DNA from: Candidatus Fermentibacteraceae bacterium
GTDB taxonomy: Bacteria > Fermentibacterota > Fermentibacteria > Fermentibacterales > JCC-6
Length of the DNA: 41,481 bases
Assembly (NCBI GenBank): GCA_016936235.1
Contig: JAFGPK010000036.1
Span: 1 to 41,481 of the forward strand
Reading direction: 5' to 3'
Below, piece by piece: positions 15,961 through 24,439 of the stretch (the first letter of the stretch is position 1; the number at the start of each line of letters is the position of its first letter). The position numbers were made by a program, and so were the translations under genes. The notes below the pieces were generated by a model that searched no databases, was not told the DNA's origin, and saw only the letters and a program-made list of their open reading frames with translations.

Positions 15961-16938
15961 TTACTCGAGGACCAGGACGCTGCCGTCACCCTGGCTGGGC
16001 ACGAGGACGTTCAGACCGTCGGGGGAAGACGTGATAGCCTGGGCATAGGTGCCAACCGTCAGCGTCGCCACGATGCTCCTGTCAGCTGCCCTGATGACCA
16101 TCAGGTTGTCCTGCATGTATTTCAGGGCCACGTACACGTAAGTGTACTCGCCCGATGAAAGCGCGCAGATGCCGAAGGGCTCGTGATCCACAGCTATCGT
16201 GTCGATGACCTGGTTCCGGGCGAGGTCGGTGACGGTTACGGAATGGTCTCCGTGATTCACGTTGTACAGATAGTCGTTTCCCGGGAGGATGCACATCTCG
16301 TGGGGTAACCGCCCCACCGCGATGGAGCAGGTGACCGTATTGCTCTCCGTGGAGATCACGTCGATCCGATGATCATCCGTACAGGCCACGTAGACGTGTT
16401 CGCAGTCGGGGGAAGCGCAGATCGAGCTGGGGAAGGCTCCCACCGCAATGGTGTCCACCACTGTATCGCCCGAAGTCTCTGTGACCATGACATTGTCGTC
16501 CCATGCGTTGGTCACGTAGACGAAGCCGCCCGAGGGCAGGGCGCAGATGGCGTCGGTCTGGAGGCCGGTTGGAATGCTCCTTATCACCTGCATGGTCTCC
16601 GTGTCGATGACGGACACGGTCCCCGATCCGTGGTTCGCGGCGTAGACGAATTCACCTGAGGGGAGAACGCAGACTTTACGGGGCAGGCTTTCCACCGTAA
16701 TGCTCCCCTTGTAGCTCCAGCTGCCGGCGTCTATCACTGCTATGCTGTTATCGCCGGTTTCCGCCACATAGACCCTGTCACCCTGCTGGTCGCAGCATAT
16801 GCCCGTAGGGTAGGTACCCACATCGATCACTGCCACTACGCTGTCCGGAAAGACCTCGTCCGACGGCGAGGCGGGTTCTCCGCCGCAGGAGAAAAGCAGT
16901 ATGGAGACACCTGCGAATGCGAACGGGCGAATATTCAT
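15961..16938 (-). CDS. YVTN-repeat beta-propeller lipoprotein
   Basis: The 325-residue product starts with a lipoprotein signal (PFAFAGVSILLFSCGG). The Cys at residue 18 would be lipidated. The mature part is a series of about seven ~42-residue YVTN-type blades, each with a core such as VYAANHGSGTVSVIDTETM or VYVTNAWDDNVMV followed by an I-x-V-G step, forming a seven-bladed propeller. Such proteins are surface scaffolds or binding proteins; no catalytic residues are apparent. ATG 16938 is favoured over the in-frame upstream start at 16992 because GGGAGG precedes it and it begins the signal peptide. A promoter with a perfect TATAAT lies upstream. Confidence 0.85.
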   Translation of the reverse strand: MNIRPFAFAGVSILLFSCGGEPASPSDEVFPDSVVAVIDVGTYPTGICCDQQGDRVYVAETGDNSIAVIDAGSWSYKGSITVESLPRKVCVLPSGEFVYAANHGSGTVSVIDTETMQVIRSIPTGLQTDAICALPSGGFVYVTNAWDDNVMVTETSGDTVVDTIAVGAFPSSICASPDCEHVYVACTDDHRIDVISTESNTVTCSIAVGRLPHEMCILPGNDYLYNVNHGDHSVTVTDLARNQVIDTIAVDHEPFGICALSSGEYTYVYVALKYMQDNLMVIRAADRSIVATLTVGTYAQAITSSPDGLNVLVPSQGDGSVLVLE

Positions 16939-16978
16939 CGTATGACCGCCTCCCATTAATCCTGAAAAAATCCGGATA

Positions 16979-17008
16979 ATTATACATATCATCTTGATAT
17001 ATTGTAAA
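16979..17008 (-). promoter_or_regulatory. Sigma70-type promoter for the YVTN lipoprotein
   Basis: On the minus strand TTTACA (17003-17008) and a perfect TATAAT (16979-16984) are spaced by 18 bases, about 40 bases before the ATG at 16938. Confidence 0.55.
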
Positions 17009-17095
17009 GGTCCGGCCGGTCGAGGTCGGACACCGGCACGGCCGTGACATGTGCAGTCCCCCCGGTGCCTGAAGGGTCTGATCCGGAGGCCTGGA

Positions 17096-17125
17096 TTGAA
17101 GCGTGTGGATGTTCATATATATACT
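17096..17125 (+). promoter_or_regulatory. Sigma70-type promoter for the 5'-nucleotidase gene
   Basis: TTGAAG (17096-17101) and TATACT (17120-17125) are spaced by 18 bases, 43 bases before the ATG at 17169. It is divergent from the YVTN promoter in the same gap. Confidence 0.5.
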
Positions 17126-17168
17126 CCTGTCCGATACAGCCTGAGTTGCGTAATGAAGGGAAATCGAT

Positions 17169-18884
17169 ATGCGGATTCTTCTGAACACGGTACTGGTGGT
17201 TCTGCTTCTATGGAGTTCTGCCCATGCGGAAGGCGGCTTCGTAATTGAAATACTCCACCTCAACGATACCCATTCCAATCTGATTCCCGCCGGGCTCAAG
17301 ATATACCCGTTCCCCGGAGATGATAGGATCACGATCCCGGCCGGCTCAGTGGCCCGTACCGCCTCCGAGATAGCGGCGATACGCGCGACCGGAGAGAACG
17401 TGGTATTCCTCCATGCAGGCGACCTGGTCCAGGGAACGCTGTTCTATACCGTTTACGGAGGTGCTGCCGACGCCGATGTGTACAACGTCATCAGACCGGA
17501 TGTCATGACCCTCGGGAATCATGAGTTCGACAGGGGGAGCGAAGGCCTGGCGCACCTTCTCGACCAGCTCCGTTTCCCCGTGGTGTGCGCCAACATCGAT
17601 GTGTCCTCCGACTCTCTGCTGACCGGGAGGATACGCCCCTGCACCGTGCTGGAGGTCGGGGGAGAGAGAATAGGTGTGGTGGGTCTGCTGACCGAGGAGC
17701 TTCAGAGCGTATCCAGCCCTTCGCCGGAGACCGTTCTTCTTCCCCTGGCAGGATCCGCCCAGGCCGTGATAGACAGTCTTCATGGTCTTGGCGTGAACAA
17801 GATAATCATCCTTTCTCACATCGGATACGAAAACGACCTTCAGCTGGCGTCACAGCTGACCGGTGCAGATGTGATAGTGGGAGGTCATTCCCATACGCTC
17901 CTCGGGGATTTCTCCCGGATGGGTCTTGATCCCCAGGGAGATTATCCCACGGTAGTCCAGGCTGCCGACGGGCGGACCGTCCTCGTGGTCCAGGCCTGGA
18001 GGTATGGGCAGGTCCTGGGAAGGCTGAGGGTGGAATTCGATGAGGACGGCAGCGTGGAAGGATTCACAGGAAGTCCCGTGATACTCACCGGAGAGCCGTT
18101 CCTCACCGGTTCGGGCGATACGCTGTCCGGTCCCTTTCTGGAGAGTTTCCTGGCTGTTCTGGAGGAAGATCCGCTCCTGTCGGTGGTTCCGGAAGACGGT
18201 CTTGTGGCCGGTATCGTGGAAAGCTACAGCGAAGCCATCTCCGGCCTGGAAGAGGAACCGGTGGCTGAAGCCGAGGATGATCTTCCACACATAAGGATAC
18301 CGGGAGGCAACCTTCCCGGGGGCAGCATGATAGCCCCCATCGTCTGCGATGCCCTCCTGTGGAAGGCGAACGAAATAGGTGCCGGGGCCGATATCGCGCT
18401 GCAGAATGCCGGAGGCGTCAGGATCGACATACCGAAGGGCTGGATAACGGTAGGCGCAGTCTACAGGCTGCTGCCCTTCAGCAACACCCTCGCAGTACTT
18501 GATATATCGGGTCAGGAGATGCGCGAGACGCTGGAGAACGCCCTGACCGACATCTTCGATGGAGGGTGTTCGGACGGGGCCTTTCCCTACGTTGCTGGAA
18601 TGCGTTTCACGGCTCTCCGGGACGCCCCTTCGGGGCAGAGGATCACGGATCTGGAAGTCCGGGGTCCCGATGGCTCCTACATGGCAATAGACCCTTCCCG
18701 CACCTACAGGCTTGTTACAAACGCTTTCGTGGCAGGCGGGGGCGACGGTTACTCCATGCTTGCCGGCAGACCCTTCACCGATACTGGCTTCACCGATTCT
18801 GAAGTGTTCATTGAATACCTTGAAATGATGGGGACCGTCCAACCGGTTGAACAGAGGGTCTTCCTCGTCGACGCTATCGAGTGA
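17169..18884 (+). CDS. Secreted 5'-nucleotidase / UshA-type metallophosphatase
   Basis: This 571-residue exported enzyme has a signal peptide (MRILLNTVLVVLLLWSSAHA). It then has an N-terminal calcineurin-like domain carrying the metal and catalytic motifs LHLNDTHSN, HAGDLVQGT, TLGNHEFDRG, SHIGYENDL and GGHSHTLL. A 5'-nucleotidase C-terminal domain follows, with LQNAGGVRIDIPKG, LPFSNTL and FVAGGGDGY, which bind the nucleotide. Family members hydrolyse nucleotides or UDP-sugars in the periplasm for phosphate and nucleoside salvage. The length is normal. An acidic linker (EEEPVAEAEDDLP) separates the domains. The downstream secreted gene starts 35 bases after the stop. Confidence 0.92.
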   Translation: MRILLNTVLVVLLLWSSAHAEGGFVIEILHLNDTHSNLIPAGLKIYPFPGDDRITIPAGSVARTASEIAAIRATGENVVFLHAGDLVQGTLFYTVYGGAADADVYNVIRPDVMTLGNHEFDRGSEGLAHLLDQLRFPVVCANIDVSSDSLLTGRIRPCTVLEVGGERIGVVGLLTEELQSVSSPSPETVLLPLAGSAQAVIDSLHGLGVNKIIILSHIGYENDLQLASQLTGADVIVGGHSHTLLGDFSRMGLDPQGDYPTVVQAADGRTVLVVQAWRYGQVLGRLRVEFDEDGSVEGFTGSPVILTGEPFLTGSGDTLSGPFLESFLAVLEEDPLLSVVPEDGLVAGIVESYSEAISGLEEEPVAEAEDDLPHIRIPGGNLPGGSMIAPIVCDALLWKANEIGAGADIALQNAGGVRIDIPKGWITVGAVYRLLPFSNTLAVLDISGQEMRETLENALTDIFDGGCSDGAFPYVAGMRFTALRDAPSGQRITDLEVRGPDGSYMAIDPSRTYRLVTNAFVAGGGDGYSMLAGRPFTDTGFTDSEVFIEYLEMMGTVQPVEQRVFLVDAIE

Positions 18885-18919
18885 ACACAGGGAGCAGGAT
18901 GATTGGCAGGAGATTGAGA

Positions 18920-19459
18920 ATGAGAAAGCTGAGTCTTTTCACCGTGCTTGTCGCGATCGTGGCTACGGCGGCCCTGGCGGATCAGGAAGCCTCGAACCGA
19001 CCTGTAGTGAGGGCGTCGCAGTACGGCGTTATCTACGCGAAGAGCGTCCCCTTCGACTATTACGGCCAGGAGGGTGTGACCAGGGTCTACTCCGTGGGCG
19101 AGGATGAAGACACTCTGATCGCCGAGTATGACTGGTTCGCGAACGAGATATACCTGGGCGGTTCCGGCGATGCTGCGCTGGTGCGGTTCGGCCCCTGGCA
19201 CAGGGACCGGGAACCCAGTGAAGACCATCTTGCCATAGGAATCTATCGGGACGGGGAGGTCGTAAGGGAATACTCCACCCTGGAGCTCTTCGAGATGGGC
19301 AGCGGAGTCCAGTCAAGCGTATCGCACTACCGGGTCTTCGGTCGAAGGCTTGGGTTCGGCTGGTTCGAGGGGTATGATTACGTCTACCAGGTAGAGGGAG
19401 TCAGCGGAAAGGTCTTCACGTTCGACCTTGTTTCCGGGGACATACTCGAGATGGAATAG
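18920..19459 (+). CDS. Small secreted protein, function unknown
   Basis: This 179-residue exported protein has a signal peptide (LSLFTVLVAIVATAALA) ahead of DQEASNRP. The mature part is beta-rich and aromatic, with KSVPFDYYGQEGVTRVYSV, DWFANEIYLGGSGDAAL and VRFGPW, but no domain I recognise. ATG 18920 is chosen because AGGAGA lies 6 bases upstream; an in-frame GTG at 18881 overlaps the preceding stop and precedes the signal peptide. Close spacing (35 bases after the 5'-nucleotidase and 83 bases before the C10 peptidase) suggests one transcript of three secreted products. Confidence 0.7.
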   Translation: MRKLSLFTVLVAIVATAALADQEASNRPVVRASQYGVIYAKSVPFDYYGQEGVTRVYSVGEDEDTLIAEYDWFANEIYLGGSGDAALVRFGPWHRDREPSEDHLAIGIYRDGEVVREYSTLELFEMGSGVQSSVSHYRVFGRRLGFGWFEGYDYVYQVEGVSGKVFTFDLVSGDILEME

Positions 19460-19542
19460 AGGAGGGAAGACCCTGCATCAGGGCTGTTCCGAGGAACTGC
19501 GGCGGGGCGGCGACAGCAGTCAGAACCGGAAAAGAGGGAGCG

Positions 19543-21000
19543 ATGAAGCTAAGTTTTCTTGCTGCGACGATACTTGTCACGATGGTCCTCGCCGCCGGTA
19601 TGGACACGGGCCAGGCGGAATCCGTCGCGAGGAGCAGGATCAGCATCGACGGATATTCGAACATCCGCTTTATAGCAGGGAATATCTCACTTTCACGCGA
19701 AGACGGCGGAACCCCTCTTGCCTTCGTATTCCAGCTGGATCCCCGGGGCTACGTGATCGTATCCGGCGATAACAGGATAGCGCCCGTTATCGCCTACTCC
19801 TATTCCAACGCTTGCTGTCCCGAAGGTGAAGCAGCGGGTCCTCTCCTTGATCTTGTGAGGATCGACCTCGCATACCGCATGGACCACCTGGAGGAAGTAC
19901 CCGCCTGGTACGTAGGTGAAAACATCAGGAGATGGGCCGAGATGACCGGCGCGGCGGCCCCTGATGCTCCCATGCCGGAGCAGTGGCCACCTGCCGGATC
20001 GACGCCTACCGAGGGTTGGCTTGAGGAGAACTGGACCCAGAGCGCTCCCTACAACATGTACTGCCCCCTTGACCTGGTCACCGGCCAGAGGAGCGTCGCC
20101 GGGTGTCCGGCTGTCGCCATGGGAGCCATACTCAATTTCCATGAAGAGACGAACACTACGAGGTTCGATGACGGCGATGATTACTACCACAACTACCACG
20201 AGTACTACTGGATAGACGATGATCACGAGGCCCATGATTTCCCGTCCTGGCCGGAACTCAACATACTCCTTGATACGCTGGAGGCACACTACGCAGAGGG
20301 GTCCGTGACAGTGGAGGACCGGGCGGCGATAGTCTACGCTTCCGGAGCTGCATGCAGGCAGGTCTACACCTCCTCGGTCTCCGGGACGTTCGGTGTGGGC
20401 CAGGCATACGACGCGTACGTTAGGTTCGGTTTCGAGGACTGCCAGCTCCTGGACGACGCGGCAGACAGTCTGCTGGAAAAACTCGCGCAGAACATGATGG
20501 ACGGCATGCCCGCCCATCTGGCCATAATAGACGCGGTGCCCCAGTATGGCCACAATGTAGTGCTGGACGGCTACAACACCGATGAGTTCTTCCATATCAA
20601 TTTCGGCTGGGGCGGAGCCAGTAACGGCTGGTACAGCTTCCCCCTCTCAGGCATGCCGTACGGAATGAACTTCATCGAAGGTGTCATAATTGATATAGGT
20701 GAGCCGCTGATGTCAGCAGAGCACTCCGTCGCGGGTTACCGGGAAGACATCAGCATAATATCCGTTTCAAATCCGGTAACGAATGAGCTGTACACCACCG
20801 TATCTTCCCCGGAAGACTGCATGGCACAGCTGCGGGTGTACTCCATCGGAGGCAGGCTGGTAATGAGCACTGACGTGACCCTGGGCCGGGGCATCAGTAC
20901 ACTCTCCCTCCCCCTGGACCGGATGCCGTCAGGTGTTTACGTGATCAGGATCGGAGACACCTTCGATGAGGATTCCGCCGTCTTCACGGTATTGAGGTAG
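19543..21000 (+). CDS. Secreted C10 (streptopain-like) cysteine peptidase with sorting domain
   Basis: The protein has 485 residues. The order is signal peptide; an inhibitory-propeptide-like region (~30-125; GYVIVSGDNRIAPVIAYS); the peptidase domain; and a Por-type C-terminal domain. The catalytic Cys is Cys188 in SVAGCPAVAMGAI, the general His is His337 in GHNVVLDGY, and Trp356 in NFGWGG completes the C10 signature. Relatives are SpeB and interpain A, which degrade host or environmental proteins outside the cell. The last ~85 residues (VYSIGGRLVMS, MPSGVYVIRI) resemble the T9SS cargo domain. GAGGGAG precedes the ATG. The DUF3795-like gene begins 10 bases after the stop. Confidence 0.9.
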   Translation: MKLSFLAATILVTMVLAAGMDTGQAESVARSRISIDGYSNIRFIAGNISLSREDGGTPLAFVFQLDPRGYVIVSGDNRIAPVIAYSYSNACCPEGEAAGPLLDLVRIDLAYRMDHLEEVPAWYVGENIRRWAEMTGAAAPDAPMPEQWPPAGSTPTEGWLEENWTQSAPYNMYCPLDLVTGQRSVAGCPAVAMGAILNFHEETNTTRFDDGDDYYHNYHEYYWIDDDHEAHDFPSWPELNILLDTLEAHYAEGSVTVEDRAAIVYASGAACRQVYTSSVSGTFGVGQAYDAYVRFGFEDCQLLDDAADSLLEKLAQNMMDGMPAHLAIIDAVPQYGHNVVLDGYNTDEFFHINFGWGGASNGWYSFPLSGMPYGMNFIEGVIIDIGEPLMSAEHSVAGYREDISIISVSNPVTNELYTTVSSPEDCMAQLRVYSIGGRLVMSTDVTLGRGISTLSLPLDRMPSGVYVIRIGDTFDEDSAVFTVLR

Positions 21001-21010
21001 TGGAGGCGAG

Positions 21011-21487
21011 ATGAAGCTTAGGTACGATACGTACTGCGGTCTTTTCTGCGGCGCATGCCCGGTGGGCATGGCCAATGAAACGGGTGACGTCGAACTCCTG
21101 GAGAAGATGGCCGAAGAGTGGGGAAGGAGTCCGGACGAGCTCAGGTGCGGCGGTTGCAGGTCCGGCATCACGGCCGTCTTCTGCACCGACTGCGAGATGA
21201 GGGCGTGTGCCGTGAGAAAGGGCCTGGAGTACTGCTCCCAGTGTGATGAATACCCGTGCGGAACACTGACCGGCTTCAGGAACGACCAGGCTCCGCACCA
21301 TTCCGCCGTATTGAGGAACCTCTCAAGGATGGCGGAAATGGGCGTCGAGGAATGGCTTGAGGAGGAAACCGTGCGCTGGACCTGCGGAAAATGCGGAAAA
21401 CGCTTCGGCTGGTACTCCGAGACATGCCGGGAGTGCGGAGAAGCTCTCTTCAACTCCGTTCTGGAGGAGAGGGAACTGGAAACCTGA
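21011..21487 (+). CDS. DUF3795-like cysteine-rich protein
   Basis: This 158-residue cytoplasmic protein starts YDTYCGLFCGACPVGMA, then has ELRCGGCRSG and CTDCEMRACAVRKG, and CSQCDEYPCGTL, the Cys pattern of DUF3795 proteins, which are presumed metal or Fe-S binding and of unknown role. A second, zinc-ribbon-like part at the C-terminus (WTCGKCGKRFGW...CRECG) is an addition. GGAGG precedes the ATG. Its position 10 bases behind a secreted peptidase suggests cotranscription, but no functional link is obvious. Confidence 0.8.
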   Translation: MKLRYDTYCGLFCGACPVGMANETGDVELLEKMAEEWGRSPDELRCGGCRSGITAVFCTDCEMRACAVRKGLEYCSQCDEYPCGTLTGFRNDQAPHHSAVLRNLSRMAEMGVEEWLEEETVRWTCGKCGKRFGWYSETCRECGEALFNSVLEERELET

Positions 21488-21535
21488 CCGGGTCTCCCTG
21501 CTATGCCCGGGCTTGTCCCTTCCATTTGATTTTGC

Positions 21536-21564
21536 TTGACACAATGCTCAGTTTGCTCTAGTGT
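21536..21564 (+). promoter_or_regulatory. Sigma70-type promoter for the roadblock gene
   Basis: A perfect TTGACA (21536-21541) and a weak TAGTGT (21559-21564) are spaced by 17 bases, about 70 bases before the ATG at 21635. Confidence 0.4.
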
Positions 21565-21634
21565 CCCTGTAAGAAGGCAGAGGACCGGCTTCACCTGCAG
21601 GTGGAAGTGTCAGAAGGAAAGAGGTTGACCCGCT

Positions 21635-22048
21635 ATGAAGAAGGACAGGCTGTTCAGGAAGGACCGTCGCAAGGACCGTTCAGAGAATCCCTTGGAAGCC
21701 GTGAAGAAACAGCTGGAGCATATAGCCAGGGAGGGGGGCTTCAAGGCGGCTCTTCTCACGACCGAGGACGGTTTCGCTGTGGCGGACGTCGAGTCGAACC
21801 TGGATTCGGATGCGCTGGCGGCTCTGGCCGGCTTCGTCTGGCAGATGAACAGGACCGCGGTGGAGCTTACGGGATTCGCAGCCATCGACCAGATGACCAT
21901 GAGCGGGCCCTCCTGCGATTCGGTAATATGCCAGTCCTTCGATATCGAAGGTGAACCTGTGGTCCTGATAGTCATCGCCTGCCTGGATAACGCATACCGA
22001 GACCTTACCGACCGGGCCGTGGACGGGATCAGGCGGATCATGTCATAG
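21635..22048 (+). CDS. Roadblock/LC7 domain protein
   Basis: This 137-residue cytoplasmic protein has a basic N-terminal stretch (KKDRLFRKDRRKDRSE). A single roadblock/LC7 fold follows, with KKQLEHIAREGGFKAALL, TTEDGFAVADVES and the closing helix YRDLTDRAVDGIRRIM. In bacteria such proteins (MglB class) often act as GAPs or partners of small Ras-like GTPases in polarity, motility or gliding. No GTPase gene lies in the window, so this copy is an orphan here. An AGAGG ribosome site precedes the ATG. The next gene downstream is a pseudogene. Confidence 0.85.
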   Translation: MKKDRLFRKDRRKDRSENPLEAVKKQLEHIAREGGFKAALLTTEDGFAVADVESNLDSDALAALAGFVWQMNRTAVELTGFAAIDQMTMSGPSCDSVICQSFDIEGEPVVLIVIACLDNAYRDLTDRAVDGIRRIMS

Positions 22049-22066
22049 CTGCCCTGTCACGGGTCA

Positions 22067-23354
22067 ATGACCCTGCAATCTCGTTCTGATGCTCTGGTAA
22101 CTCTCCTCCAGCAGCTTTCGATTTCTGTCTCCGATTCGATCGGCAATCCCGTCCAGGGTGTTCCCGTCGAATTCACCATGGATTCACGGAGGGATCGCTG
22201 GTAGTTCCTTTCAGAGGAAGTCAGCCGGTAGTCCTGGATGGCGACACGGTGTCCGGTGCGGTGAATTCCCTGAGAATAAGCGCCGGTCCGGACGGCGTGG
22301 CTGCCGTCTCCCTCGAACTTGGTGAACACACGGGAAACAATCGCGTGAACGCTGTAGCTTTCCTTCCCGACGGTTCGGATTTCTGCACCAGGGTCTCGGC
22401 CCTCGGAATCGACCTGATGATGATTGTCTTCCAGCTCCTGGGCGGTCTCGCGATCTTTCTCCTGGGCATGAAGACCATGTCCGAATCGCTGCAGCGTTCA
22501 AGCGGGACGAAAATGCGCGTTATCCTCAAACGGGTTACCGGCAAGAGGTTTGCGGGTCTGATGACCTTCCCGCGGTCCATTGGAGTAATACTGGGCTCGA
22601 ATATGGGAACCACGATAACGGGCAAGCTGCTGGCCTTCAATACCACCGACTTAGCATGTCCGACGGTCGCATCAGGTTTCGGGATCTGAGCATTCGGCAA
22701 GAGCAGGAGAAAGCAGTTCTGGGGAAAGGTTATCATGGGTCTTGGCCTGATCTTCCTTGGAATGACCATCATGAAGGAGGTGCTGGACCCCATCAAGACC
22801 AGCTCGTCCGTGAAGGCCTTCTTTGCCGGTTTCAGCTCGAGCCTTCTGCTGGGGATAATGGCCGGCACCCTGCCATCTATGCGTCCAAGCTCTTTCAGCG
22901 CGACCTGCCTGAGGACATTTCACTGCGGCTCCCCGTGCTGCTGCATACGATAAATGACATTGAGAGAGTTTCGGACCATGCTGTCAACATGGTGGAGGCA
23001 AGGAACAGGATAAAGGACAATATCGAGGAGGCCGTGGGTGAGCTGCCCGAAGCAGCCAGGGAGGCTGCAGGGATCATAGGCAGAATGATCGCGTCTATCG
23101 TGGATTCGCTGTCCAGATACGACAGAAAATCTGCCCAGACCGTCCTGGTTCTGGAGGAGAAGCTTAACAGACTGGATGAGAGGGTGAAGGATTACTATTC
23201 CGAGTCGCTCTCCCAGTTCGGTCTGGCGGACCTGACCGGGCTTGCTATCCTTGACTTCATCAACTTCTGCGAGAGGATAGGCGATCGCCTGGCCAATATC
23301 GCACAGTCGCTTCTCAGCGGTGGATTGTGGCATGGAACTCATGATGACAAATAG
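22067..23354 (+). pseudogene. Decayed Na/Pi cotransporter (NptA/YjbB type) with Ig-like N-terminus
   Basis: Pieces of one gene remain in order. An Ig-like start (DSIGNPVQGVPVEFTMDS) breaks by frameshift near 22190 and resumes as VSGAVNSLRISAGPDGVAAV. The first membrane part (LGGLAIFLLGMKTMSESLQ) follows. It then jumps from RFAGLMT to FPRSIGVILGSNMGTTIT, missing the conserved VTALxQSSxATT repeat. A TGA at 22687-22689 interrupts before KVIMGLGLIFLGMTIMKEV. Near 22868 a further deletion with frameshift removes the second QSS repeat and joins the C-terminal PhoU-like domain (DIERVSDHAVNMVEARN). Intact relatives import phosphate with Na+. At least four lesions make function very unlikely. Confidence 0.85.
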
Positions 23355-23363
23355 GGACTGAGA

Positions 23364-23391
23364 TTGACTGGAAACCGATCATGCGTATGAT
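23364..23391 (+). promoter_or_regulatory. Sigma70-type promoter for the secreted paralogue at 23482
   Basis: TTGACT (23364-23369) and TATGAT (23386-23391) are spaced by 16 bases. The leader would be about 85 bases. Confidence 0.5.
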
Positions 23392-23481
23392 TCCGATTGC
23401 AGAACGGGTTGCACTTACGGGGCAGGACACTGACATGCATCCCGGAGTGTGTTTTTTGATTTTCAGTCCTGGAGGGATTTG

Positions 23482-24354
23482 ATGACCGCTGCAGGATACA
23501 TGGCAGCGTTCCTGTTCCTGTGCGTCACTGAGAGTGCCGCTCAGGATGAGCGTATGTCCGGTGTTGTTGACGGAACACCGGACATGTCGAGCAGCGCTGA
23601 CATTGATCTCATACTGATGCGCGACTGGGTCATCGATGAGACTGACATCGCCATGGGTCTGGATGTCTGGGCGGACGGGCCTGAGATAAGGGTGATATTC
23701 TGCGATCAGATCGCCGGCGTTCTGGGCAGCTTCGATCCCGGTACGGGAGTCGTCGTGGGAGAACTGCCGCTGTGTCCTTCCAACTCCGATTGTTTCGGGG
23801 TCACGTTCGACAGCGATCCTGCCGATCAGGTCTGGTATACCAATGACGAGAACGATGCCTGCCTGTACTACACCGAAGACCTCAGCAATTGGTACACCAT
23901 CGCCAATCCCTCTCTTCAGCACGGCAGGGGGATGGACTTCGACGGAGCCTGGTACTGGGAGACATTCGGCGATTCCGGTGTTTACCGATTCCAGCCCGGA
24001 GGCAGCCAGGAGCTGATCGACCTGCCCGGGATCCCCGATACTCTCAGCGGTCTGACCGTGTTCCCGCTGGGAAGCAACCTCGGTATTGCGGCGACGTGCT
24101 TCGAATCGGAGAACCTCTTCTTCTACGAATGGGACGGTGTGACTGCAACCTGCCTGGGAGCAGCAGCCTGCCCATCCGCAGTCAAGGACTCCTGCAACTA
24201 CGGGCTTGCATACTGCGAACAGAATGAAATGCTTTACTGGAGTTACATCAGCGCTTCGGACGAGGTGAAGATCGCCGAGATATCCTTCGAGATCAACACC
24301 GTCCTGGAGCAGTCCAGCTGGGGGGGAATCAAATCGGTATTCGGCGACCTGTAG
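23482..24354 (+). CDS. Secreted beta-propeller-like protein with GGIK tail (paralogue)
   Basis: This 290-residue exported protein has a signal peptide (AAFLFLCVTESAAQ). Repeats such as CFGVTFDSDPADQVWYTND and GRGMDFDGAWYWETFG suggest a propeller of about six blades. The C-terminal third aligns with the protein ending at 15810: FFYEWDG, a CNYGLAYCEQNEMLYW segment against SYGAAWCQQRNTIFWIY, and the tail LEQSSWGGIKSVFGDL. No catalytic motif is visible. ATG 23482 has GGAGG 6 bases upstream; an in-frame GTG at 23449 precedes the signal peptide and is rejected. Confidence 0.78.
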   Translation: MTAAGYMAAFLFLCVTESAAQDERMSGVVDGTPDMSSSADIDLILMRDWVIDETDIAMGLDVWADGPEIRVIFCDQIAGVLGSFDPGTGVVVGELPLCPSNSDCFGVTFDSDPADQVWYTNDENDACLYYTEDLSNWYTIANPSLQHGRGMDFDGAWYWETFGDSGVYRFQPGGSQELIDLPGIPDTLSGLTVFPLGSNLGIAATCFESENLFFYEWDGVTATCLGAAACPSAVKDSCNYGLAYCEQNEMLYWSYISASDEVKIAEISFEINTVLEQSSWGGIKSVFGDL

Positions 24355-24375
24355 AAGTTGCATCTTTCGAATCAG

Positions 24376-24411
24376 TTGACATTCAGTTCCAGCGACCGGG
24401 CTGGATATCTT
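24376..24411 (+). promoter_or_regulatory. Possible promoter for the Bax-inhibitor-like gene
   Basis: TATCTT (24406-24411) lies 28 bases before the ATG at 24440, as in three other promoters here. The only good -35, TTGACA (24376-24381), is 24 bases away, too far for standard sigma70 spacing, so the assignment is tentative. Confidence 0.25.
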
Positions 24412-24439
24412 AGCGTAACCGAAGAGAACAGGGGGGATC

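Noticed and set aside
16000-16900. Tandem DNA repeats in the lipoprotein gene
   Set aside because: The periodicity is at protein level (YVTN blades); the nucleotide sequence is too divergent to be a DNA repeat.
17850-18842. A 330-codon minus-strand frame
   Set aside because: It is antisense to the 5'-nucleotidase, with no signal, domain or ribosome site.
22687-22689. Recoded UGA (for example Gly or Sec) in the Na/Pi cotransporter
   Set aside because: Other genes in the window end normally in TGA, no selenocysteine context is evident, and the gene carries several further lesions.
22656-23354. An intact 232-residue protein from ATG 22656
   Set aside because: Only its second half is protein-like (PhoU-like domain of the Na/Pi cotransporter); the first ~80 codons are an out-of-frame reading of the membrane part, so it is a piece of the pseudogene.
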